From NCBI GenBank assembly GCA_034520725.1, contig JAXHNH010000003.1:391266-455265 (forward strand): a stretch of DNA of 64,000 nt, in the 5' to 3' direction. Below are positions 8,303 to 14,990 of this stretch, one piece after another. Source of the stretch: Gracilimonas sp034520725. Lineage in GTDB: Bacteria > Bacteroidota > Rhodothermia > Balneolales > Balneolaceae. The position numbers were made by a program, and so were the translations under genes. Positions within the stretch are counted from its first letter, which is position 1. Each line of letters begins with the position of its first letter. The notes below the pieces were generated by a model. The model saw only the letters and a program-made list of their open reading frames with translations. It did no database searches and was not told the origin of the DNA.

Positions 8303-9199
8303 ATGAGTAAGGTTATCACATCAGTCGAACAGCTGGATTTTAAATTATCAGATCTGCAGGATATGCCTGCCCCGGAAAAGGTGTTGATGGTAAAACCGAC
8401 TTATTTCTCGGTAGAGTATGTGATCAACCCGCATATGGAAGGCAATATCGGTGATGTAGATAAACTTGCGGCCCAGAATGAATGGGAGCATCTGCGTTCT
8501 GCTTATAAGGAATTGGGGTTGTATGTTCATGTTGAGGAAGGTCAGCGCGGGTACCCTGATATGGTATTCTGTGCAAACCAAAGCCTGCCGAACATAACTG
8601 ATGAGGGTAAGAAAGAGGTGATCATGAGTGTGATGAATTCTGATCATCGCAAAGGCGAAGTAGCTTTCATCCAAAAGGTGTATGAAGACAGTAGTTACGA
8701 GATCGTTCGCCTGGATGAAACGAGATTCAGTGATTTTGAGGGAATGGGTGATGCCCTGTGGCATTTCAAAAAGCGGTTGATCTGGGGTGGTTACGGATAC
8801 CGTTCTTCCAAAGAGGTGTATGATGTGATCTCTGAGACCTTTGATACACCTGTTATTGCTCTCGAGCTTATCGACGATCGCTTCTACCATCTTGATACCT
8901 GCCTATGTATTCTCGATACTGAAACGGCTCTTATCTATCCAAAAGCCTTTACGGATGAGGGTCTCGAACTGATACGATCCGTATTCTCGACTGTGATCGA
9001 GGCTACCAAATATGAAGCTGAAAAGCTATTTGCCTGTAACGCTACCTCTCCGGATGGCAAGAATGTACTGATACAACAGGGTTGTGTGGATGTGAATCAA
9101 AAGTTGAAGGACCTTGGTTTTAAAGTTCACGAGTTCAGCACCTACGAATTCCTGAAAAGCGGCGGCTCTGTATTCTGCATGAAGATGTTGTTGTGGTAA
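8303..9199 (+). CDS. DDAH/arginine-deiminase-type amidinohydrolase
   Basis: The 298-residue product belongs to the guanidino-group-modifying superfamily (dimethylarginine dimethylaminohydrolase, arginine deiminase, ornithine-forming enzymes). Visible features are FCANQ near 89-93, the FEGMGDALW segment near 145-153 carrying acidic ligands, the histidine of FYHLDTCLCIL near 197, and the C-terminal nucleophile cysteine at 292 in SGGSVFCMKM. It is cytoplasmic, with no signal peptide. It probably hydrolyses arginine, a methylated arginine or a related guanidine; substrate cannot be assigned. An in-frame TTG at 8267 would add 12 residues but lies inside the likely promoter. The gene is bracketed by the two IVS-like units. 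Confidence 0.8.
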   Translation: MSKVITSVEQLDFKLSDLQDMPAPEKVLMVKPTYFSVEYVINPHMEGNIGDVDKLAAQNEWEHLRSAYKELGLYVHVEEGQRGYPDMVFCANQSLPNITDEGKKEVIMSVMNSDHRKGEVAFIQKVYEDSSYEIVRLDETRFSDFEGMGDALWHFKKRLIWGGYGYRSSKEVYDVISETFDTPVIALELIDDRFYHLDTCLCILDTETALIYPKAFTDEGLELIRSVFSTVIEATKYEAEKLFACNATSPDGKNVLIQQGCVDVNQKLKDLGFKVHEFSTYEFLKSGGSVFCMKMLLW

Positions 9200-9212
9200 A
9201 TGTTGTGCAAAG

Positions 9213-9718
9213 GTGCGACGGTGTTACGGTTAAGTATTTTTAAAATGTTTGATCAGGGATAGCGTCATTTTTTGGCATCTTAAAGCGTCTTCTCTAAGTG
9301 ATTCGGATATTTCACCTGAGATGTATTCCAAATCTTCAGCTACATATAATAGGCTTTGTACCTCGGCTGCAGAGCTTTGGGCGAAATCGAAGAATCTCAC
9401 GGAATCCTTGCGATGAAACCTGGAGAAACCTTCTGCAATATTAGTCATGATAGAAACGGAAGCTCTTCTGATTTGATCCTTGAGCCCATAATCTTTACTA
9501 AAAGCTCCCTGGCTGCTAATTTTATAATTCTTCTTTACCAATATTCTGGCTTCTTTCCAGCAATTCAAATCTTGAAATCGTGTAATTTTAGTCATATTAC
9601 ATTTAATAGTTAGGATGTATATACTAAGAGCAATCTCAAAACAATTCCTTACAAAAAATTTTAAAAATATCTCCAGAACACAAACCAGTAACACAATAAC
9701 ACAGTAACACCGTCGCAC
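9213..9718 (-). mobile_element. IVS-like unit 2: inverted repeats around a second four-helix-bundle gene
   Basis: GTGCGACGGTGTTAC at 9213-9227 is repeated exactly inverted at 9704-9718, and TATTTTTAAAAT at 9235-9246 is exactly inverted at 9658-9669. Between them lies the minus-strand gene 9230-9595. The right arm also holds AACAC-type direct repeats up to 9735. The size (about 506 bp) is close to unit 1 (about 520 bp), although arms and protein sequence differ. Confidence 0.6.
9230..9595 (-). CDS. four helix bundle protein (23S-IVS/S23 family), second type
   Basis: Starting at ATG 9595 (MTKITRFQDLNCWKEA) the product is 121 residues, the usual family length; the frame is open further upstream but that part is hydrophobic and unlike the family. 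Typical segments are FQDLNCWKEARILV, YGLKDQIRRASVSIMTNIAE and SAAEVQSLLYVAEDL. It belongs to the more common branch of the family than the gene at 7785. The last codons overlap the left inverted repeat. Function is unknown. Confidence 0.9.
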   Translation of the reverse strand: MTKITRFQDLNCWKEARILVKKNYKISSQGAFSKDYGLKDQIRRASVSIMTNIAEGFSRFHRKDSVRFFDFAQSSAAEVQSLLYVAEDLEYISGEISESLREDALRCQKMTLSLIKHFKNT

Positions 9719-9741
9719 TATAACACTTTAACACCCTCTTC

Positions 9742-12153
9742 ATGCAACTAGCCAAAGCCTCAATCTCTTTCCTCATCCTCCTTGCCCTTATCATCTCCCT
9801 CAACACTAAATTTGGGGCGGTTCCTCCGTTGGGGAAGTTCTTTGATCCGGATGCGGGTTTTTGGGCTAATGCTGAAACATCGGAATATGAATCTTTTGAG
9901 CTGGACCTGCAGGGACTTCAGGATGAAGTGACCGTCTATTTTGATGACCGTAACGTGCCTCACGTCTTTGCACAGAATGAACACGACCTCTTTATGGCAC
10001 AGGGTTACATAGTGGCTCGCGTTAGATTGTTTCAGATGGAGATGCAGACCTATGACGCAGCCGGCCGACTTGCTGAGATCGTTGGCCCTCAGCTTTTGGA
10101 ACGTGACCTGAATACCCGCCGACTTGGAATGACCTACGGTGCTGAAAAAGCGATCCAGAAAATTGACGAAGACCCTCAAATGAAGGAAGTGGTGTATGCC
10201 TATTCCAAAGGAGTGAATGCGTACATCGATCAGTTATCAACTAGTGACTATCCAATTGAATACAAGGTACTGAATATTGAACCGGAAGCATGGGAGCCCG
10301 TCAAGACCGCTTACCTGCTTAAAAATATGACCCGAACGCTTGCCGGTAGAAACAATGACGTGCGGACCAGCAATACCCTTCAGTATTTTGGAGAGGAATT
10401 TATTGAAACCTACTTCACTCAAAAACCGGAACTGAATGATCCGATCATTCCCCCAAGTCGTGAGTGGGATTTTGAGCCCGAGATTCCTCAAGAACCGGAT
10501 TCATTGTTTGTTCCTACCGTTTCAAAAGTGATCGATCCATTTCCAGTGCCAGAAGGCATTGGCAGCAATAACTGGGCAGTAAGTGGTGAAAAAACCGCAT
10601 CAGGTTATCCGATCCTGGCTAATGACCCACACCTTGGCCTGACACTTCCATCTATATGGTACGAGATGCAGCTCACAGCTCCCGGCTACAATAGTTATGG
10701 AGTCACCCTTCAGGGGTCTCCTGCAGTCATCATTGGGTTTAATGAACAAACAGCCTGGGGTACGACCAATGTGGGCTCAGACGTGATGGATTGGTATGAG
10801 ATCGAATTCAAAGACGAAACCATGCAGGAATATTGGTACGATGGGGAGTGGAATCCCACTTCTTACCGCATCGAAGAGATCAAAGTACGGGGCGGTGAAA
10901 CGGTTATGGATACGGTGATCTATACTCACCACGGCCCGGTGATGGAAGTAGAGACTGCCGATGAGAGCAAACCGGTGTATCACGCCCTGCGATGGATCGC
11001 TCATGAACCTTCCAACGATCTGAAGACCTTTTATGGCTTCAACAAAATGCAGAATTATGAAGATTACCGTGAAGCTGTCGGTAACTATGTAGCTCCCGCT
11101 CAAAATTTTGTTTTTGCCGATCAGGCCGGTGATATTGCCATGTGGATAGCCGGGAAATTACCTAAGAAATGGGAATTTCAGGGTCGGACCGTAAGTGATG
11201 GCAGTGATCCCACATACGATTGGGAAGGATGGATCCCAACCGAACATAATCCCCATATCAAAAATCCGAAACGTGGATTTGTGAGCTCAGCTAATCAGGA
11301 ATCGGCAGCGCCGGATTATCCTTACTATCTGGATGATGATTTTGGACCTTATGAACGCGGCCGGCGTATCAACGACAGGCTGGCTGAAATGGAGGACATC
11401 ACCCCAAAGGATATGCAGGAGCTGCAGATGGATACCTTTGCTTATACAGCATCGGAGATTATACCTCAAATGGTCGAATGGATCGATAAAAGGGAGTTGT
11501 CTGAATTAGAGGAACAGGTTCTGACAGAGATGGATGGTTGGAATTTTATGATGGATGCAGAGTTGATTCAGCCTGGTGTGTATCAAAACTGGAGGTCTAA
11601 CTTATTCAGTGAAGTGTTCAATGATGAATATGCAGAAACGAATGCTGATCTCCGATTTCCGTCACGCGATATCTTGGTGGAAATGATCAAAAAGAATCCG
11701 GAAATGAGTTTTGTGGATGAAATTGATACACCAAAAAAAGAAAATATTCAGGAAGTTGTCACCAGATCATTCAAAGAAACAGTCGCTGATTTTCGGAGAA
11801 CCTACGGCGATGATATTAGCGGGTGGAAATGGGGATATGAGATCAATAACGATCTAAATCATCTGGCACAAATTCCGGGTTTTGGAAGAACAGACCTGTT
11901 TAGCAGTGGTTCGGCGGAATCAGTAAATGCCGTTAGAGGAACGCATGGTCCATCATGGCGCATGGTTGTTGAACTCGGACCGGAAGTTAAGGGTTGGGGA
12001 GTATACCCCGGTGGACAGTCAGGTAATCCCGGTTCATCAAACTACGATGACATGGTAGATCCCTGGAGAACCGGTCAGCTGTTTGAGTTGAATTTCTTGC
12101 GTGATGAACCGACCGAATATAAATATCATATTAAATTGAACCCATCTGAATAA
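9742..12153 (+). CDS. penicillin acylase family protein (Ntn hydrolase)
   Basis: The 803-residue precursor has an N-terminal hydrophobic segment (about 5-20) for export or anchoring, an alpha-chain region (VYFDDRNVPHVFAQNEHDLF), and the autocatalytic junction GSNNWAVSG near residue 273, where serine becomes the N-terminal nucleophile of the beta chain. NDPHLGLTLPSIWYEMQL and GFNEQTAWGTTNVGSDVMDW are further family signatures. Such periplasmic enzymes cleave amide bonds of acylated compounds, including beta-lactams and acyl-homoserine lactones; the natural substrate is unknown. The stop overlaps the ATG of the next gene (TAATG). Confidence 0.92.
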   Translation: MQLAKASISFLILLALIISLNTKFGAVPPLGKFFDPDAGFWANAETSEYESFELDLQGLQDEVTVYFDDRNVPHVFAQNEHDLFMAQGYIVARVRLFQMEMQTYDAAGRLAEIVGPQLLERDLNTRRLGMTYGAEKAIQKIDEDPQMKEVVYAYSKGVNAYIDQLSTSDYPIEYKVLNIEPEAWEPVKTAYLLKNMTRTLAGRNNDVRTSNTLQYFGEEFIETYFTQKPELNDPIIPPSREWDFEPEIPQEPDSLFVPTVSKVIDPFPVPEGIGSNNWAVSGEKTASGYPILANDPHLGLTLPSIWYEMQLTAPGYNSYGVTLQGSPAVIIGFNEQTAWGTTNVGSDVMDWYEIEFKDETMQEYWYDGEWNPTSYRIEEIKVRGGETVMDTVIYTHHGPVMEVETADESKPVYHALRWIAHEPSNDLKTFYGFNKMQNYEDYREAVGNYVAPAQNFVFADQAGDIAMWIAGKLPKKWEFQGRTVSDGSDPTYDWEGWIPTEHNPHIKNPKRGFVSSANQESAAPDYPYYLDDDFGPYERGRRINDRLAEMEDITPKDMQELQMDTFAYTASEIIPQMVEWIDKRELSELEEQVLTEMDGWNFMMDAELIQPGVYQNWRSNLFSEVFNDEYAETNADLRFPSRDILVEMIKKNPEMSFVDEIDTPKKENIQEVVTRSFKETVADFRRTYGDDISGWKWGYEINNDLNHLAQIPGFGRTDLFSSGSAESVNAVRGTHGPSWRMVVELGPEVKGWGVYPGGQSGNPGSSNYDDMVDPWRTGQLFELNFLRDEPTEYKYHIKLNPSE

Positions 12154-12494
12154 TGAAGAAAACAGAGATCGATCCAACCATCAAAAATCTGATACGGATC
12201 AGTTTGTTACTGATGATACTGCCCGCTCTTTACCTCGGACTTTGGATATGGATCTCCGGAAGTAATGATCTCACCTATTTTGAACAGGTTCAGCTGCTTA
12301 TGAGTTACATTCCTGAATCGGTCCGAGATCCGTTTTTGGTTACGATATCATTGTTTAGTATGAGCCTGATTTCAGCTGTATTCGGACTATACGGTTACAT
12401 AAAAAGCGAAGCCAACTACCCCCGAAAAACAAGCCTTTTCATCATGACTCTCGCCACTATCATGTGCATCTGGTTCGGCCGCAGCCTTTTCTAA
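12153..12494 (+). CDS. small membrane protein of unknown function
   Basis: This 113-residue product has three predicted membrane segments (about 16-34, 57-80 and 94-112) and no recognised family. It begins inside the stop codon of the penicillin acylase gene, so the two are probably translated together. I infer no function. Confidence 0.7.
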   Translation: MKKTEIDPTIKNLIRISLLLMILPALYLGLWIWISGSNDLTYFEQVQLLMSYIPESVRDPFLVTISLFSMSLISAVFGLYGYIKSEANYPRKTSLFIMTLATIMCIWFGRSLF

Positions 12495-12962
12495 TTTGTC
12501 AAATATCTTTTCGGCTTTTACCCAACCGGTGTTTCTCATAAATAATTTATCGCAATATCCGCTTTGACACCGAGCGTCTGGAGCGAATACCATGAAAAAC
12601 AAAGGAGCTTATATCTGCATAGGGCTTGATCTCTTTAAAGAGTAGCATGATAAAGCTGATCAAAGCCCTGCTACGTAGGAGCAACATGTTGGTAAAACTA
12701 GAGGAGAAATGAGTAAAAAATTTTCGCCCCAAGACTGGAAAAGCCAAAACTGTTTTTCGAAAATTGGGCAATGCACCTAAGATAGGCCAATTACCTATTC
12801 TGACCTAAAGTACTGCAACCAAAAACAAAACACCTCTTCCCATCATTCTTAGAAAAACAGCACCTGTCTCGTACAAACCTGTCGGGGTCGGAACAAAAGA
12901 AGAATTTCGCTCCGACGCAGAGCGTCAGGAGCGAGCTTTAAAACTTCGAAATTGAATGTTCA
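12495..12962. other. 468-bp spacer with inverted repeats, no gene seen
   Basis: The spacer separates two converging genes. It holds two copies of a GCTCC-type palindrome (near 12560-12585 and 12907-12934), a GCTACGTAGGAGCAACATGT string near 12670 of the type scattered in Bacteroidota genomes, and AT-rich GAATGTTC words at 12954-12981. Short open frames on the minus strand look spurious. Confidence 0.5.
12907..12934. repeat. palindrome family D (CGCTCCGACGCAGAGCGTC)
   Basis: CGCTCC and GGAGCG arms enclose GACGCAGAGCGTC. Related palindromes with changed outer arms occur at 12560-12585, 22177-22202 (GGTTCC/GGAACC arms) and 63178-63202 (CGTTCC/GGAACG arms). Outer arms change in compensating pairs, which suggests selection on a stem. 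Confidence 0.65.
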
Positions 12963-14003
12963 TTATTCAATGTTCGATATTCCTTCCCTTTCTCGCTTCA
13001 TCCCAAAAAACTTATCAATAGCTAAAAGCGTGGGAGAAGATATAAAGATGATAACAAGAGTTGCAGCATGCGCAATAGTAGCATAGGCAAGTCCTGTAGC
13101 CTCAGGAACCGCATAAAAGATGAACAGACTCTTGGTGATAAAAAGGTGATAAGAACCGATTCCACCCGGAGTTGGAATAGACAGTCCCACAGCACTCACT
13201 ACCGTCAATACAATCGCATCTGTAACTCCCAAACCGAATTGGTCCTGCATATCGAACATCCAGAATCCGGCATAGGTCATGAAAATATAGAGAGCCCATA
13301 TCAAAGTGGAATAGAAGATAAATAGAGGCCAATTCTTCAGGTCACGAACGGCAAGTAATCCATCAACAAAGGTCTTTATAACCTTTTGTATTCTGACCAC
13401 GATATCAAAGATCTTCCCCTCGGTTTTCTCACTGGCGAGTTTGAACAGCCAATAAATAATTCCAAGACCAAGCAATGCGATCCCACCGTATTTCAAGAGA
13501 GAGAATACCAGTTCCATCTGCACTCCGGAATCAGTGATGTCAATTCCGAATAATCGGGACAGTACCTGAGGATCAGCGATCAAAAAGACGACCACAAAAG
13601 CCATTAGTAAAAGCATTCCAAGAAGATCCACAACCCGTTCAAGAACAATAGTTCCAATGATCTTACTGTTGCTTTCACCCACTTGTTGGGCAACATAAAC
13701 CGGTCGTGCCACTTCACCTACACGCGGTAGGGGAATGTTTACGAGATAACCGAACATCACTCCGGTATAAAGGGTAAGCTTGGAAGGAGTTTTATCCTTG
13801 TTGGTGAAAAGCATTTCCCAGCGAAGGGCCCTGACAAAGTGGGCAAAAAGGGTAGCTAAAGTAAAGGGAAATATCCACCAAAGCCGCATGCCACGGGCCG
13901 ATTCCAGTACTTCCGAAAACTCAACTTCCCGGAAAGCCAGCCAAAGGAAAAGGAGGCCAAGGAGAATACTGCCCAGAATTTTTAATACTTTTTTCCCGTT
14001 CAT
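12963..14003 (-). CDS. YbhN/UPF0104 family integral membrane protein (LPG synthase TM-like)
   Basis: The 346-residue protein has about eight membrane segments and the pattern of the lysylphosphatidylglycerol-synthase transmembrane/UPF0104 family: FREVEFSEVLESARGMRLWW near the N-terminus, HFVRALRWEMLF, NIPLPRVGEVARPVYVAQ near 115-135, and SIPTPGGIGSYHLFI near 275. It lacks the soluble synthase domain, so it may act as a lipid or glycolipid flippase-like protein. Cytoplasmic-membrane location is clear; the exact role is not. Confidence 0.85.
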   Translation of the reverse strand: MNGKKVLKILGSILLGLLFLWLAFREVEFSEVLESARGMRLWWIFPFTLATLFAHFVRALRWEMLFTNKDKTPSKLTLYTGVMFGYLVNIPLPRVGEVARPVYVAQQVGESNSKIIGTIVLERVVDLLGMLLLMAFVVVFLIADPQVLSRLFGIDITDSGVQMELVFSLLKYGGIALLGLGIIYWLFKLASEKTEGKIFDIVVRIQKVIKTFVDGLLAVRDLKNWPLFIFYSTLIWALYIFMTYAGFWMFDMQDQFGLGVTDAIVLTVVSAVGLSIPTPGGIGSYHLFITKSLFIFYAVPEATGLAYATIAHAATLVIIFISSPTLLAIDKFFGMKREREGISNIE

Positions 14004-14070
14004 CAGCTAAGGTTTTTTGGTAAGAGCAATTTGGAGTTGTTGTGTAGACGAATGATAAATAACCATTAAC

Positions 14071-14269
14071 TAATTAACGTCAGTTTGATATAAGAATCAT
14101 TCATTAAAATTTAGAGTCATTTCGCGGCGTATGCCCGAAATCTAATAGGTTGATAGGATTCTAAAGTTGAATTAATAGCACGTATTAGATTCCCGTCTAC
14201 ACGGGAATGACCAAAAACGGTCTTTTTAAACCTATCTATTAACATATTATCTCGAACTGACGTTAATTA
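14071..14269. repeat. MITE-like element with 15-bp terminal inverted repeats
   Basis: TAATTAACGTCAGTT at 14071-14085 is the exact inverse of AACTGACGTTAATTA at 14255-14269. The 200-bp interior has no ORF but includes a second palindrome, ATTCCCGTctacACGGGAAT at 14189-14208, that also occurs at 29359-29378. The right end coincides with the stop codon of the LolA-like gene, so insertion may have supplied it. Confidence 0.5.
14189..14208. repeat. ATTCCCGT palindrome, copy 1
   Basis: Together with flanks, 14181-14212 matches the inverse of 29354-29386 over 32 bases with one difference. Similar ATTCCCG/CGGGAAT hairpins are widespread bacterial intergenic repeats. Confidence 0.7.
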
Positions 14270-14905
14270 ATATCTCATGTCCACAATTTCAGCATCCTCA
14301 GGATATTCGAGCTGAAAGAGGTTGGATTCAGGAGCGTAAAAACGGCCGGTACTGAAGTTCGTTACGATCTCATTATCAGAGATATCGATCGCAATGATCC
14401 GAAGAGGACGCAGATCAGCATCGAGCAGGATCTCGACTTCGGCAAAGACGGAAAAATCATCGGTTGAAGTAAGGGTCACAAGAGTGAGTGAGCCCCGTTT
14501 GCGTTCAGAGACGGCGTAAGTAGAATCAATACCACTGAGCATGCGGGACGGAGCGAAATCATCCTCTTCAGGGTAGTAATTATCAATGATTACGCGGTTT
14601 CTGTCTTCATCATAAACACGGGAAGTTTCTCCATCTACAACTATGGTCTGGCCATCAGCCATAAGCTTATAGCTCACCTGATCAATCCAGATCTGTCCGT
14701 CACTTGAAGTAGATTCACCGGTATAAGAATCAGTGTAGGTATGGTCAAAATCAGCCGCAAAAACTTCACCTGTCTCAAACCGCTCCTTCAGCAGATCAAA
14801 GGTAGGAGTCTGGGCATATAGGCTAGAAGCAGTGATAAGGAATAAGGCAATAAACAGAGTCACTACCTTTCCTACTTTTCTGGAACCGGAGGTTCCGTTA
14901 TGCAT
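14267..14905 (-). CDS. outer-membrane lipoprotein carrier LolA-like protein
   Basis: With the ATG at 14905 the product is 212 residues and begins MHNGTSGSRKVGKVV followed by a clear signal peptide ending SLYAQ. The mature part has the LolA/LolB half-barrel pattern: FAADFDHTYTDSYTGESTSSDGQIWI, YKLMADGQTIVVDGETSRVYD, VIIDNY. LolA ferries lipoproteins across the periplasm. The frame is open back into ftsK, so an upstream start (for example 15001, overlapping the ftsK stop) is possible but would give a poor signal peptide; a GTG at about 14863 is another choice. The start codon lies inside a REP-like element, which is unusual. Confidence 0.75.
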   Translation of the reverse strand: MHNGTSGSRKVGKVVTLFIALFLITASSLYAQTPTFDLLKERFETGEVFAADFDHTYTDSYTGESTSSDGQIWIDQVSYKLMADGQTIVVDGETSRVYDEDRNRVIIDNYYPEEDDFAPSRMLSGIDSTYAVSERKRGSLTLVTLTSTDDFSVFAEVEILLDADLRPLRIIAIDISDNEIVTNFSTGRFYAPESNLFQLEYPEDAEIVDMRY

Positions 14906-14921
14906 TCCGAACCAAAGGTTC
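14882..14921. repeat. REP-like double hairpin over the lolA start
   Basis: GGAACCGGAGGTTCC (14882-14896) and GAACCAAAGGTTC (14909-14921) are two hairpins separated by a spacer that reads CGGAATGCATAACG on the minus strand. The REP beside the transposase remnant at 60907-60960 has the same plan with spacer CGGACTGCATCACG, so both look like one REP family. The ATG inside the spacer is the predicted start codon of the LolA-like gene. Confidence 0.6.
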
Positions 14922-14990
14922 AGATCGAGGGATGATAGATGATTCATGGGCACTGATAAATGCATACTGCTCATTGCCAACTGAAATTTC

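Noticed and set aside
9680..9735. AACAC repeats considered as a CRISPR-like or VNTR array
   Set aside because: Units are about 9-10 bases, irregular and without spacers; they fit the arm of an IVS-like unit.
12387..12771. Small frames opposite the end of the 12153 gene
   Set aside because: They cover repeats and the antisense of a membrane protein; no ribosome binding site or family match.
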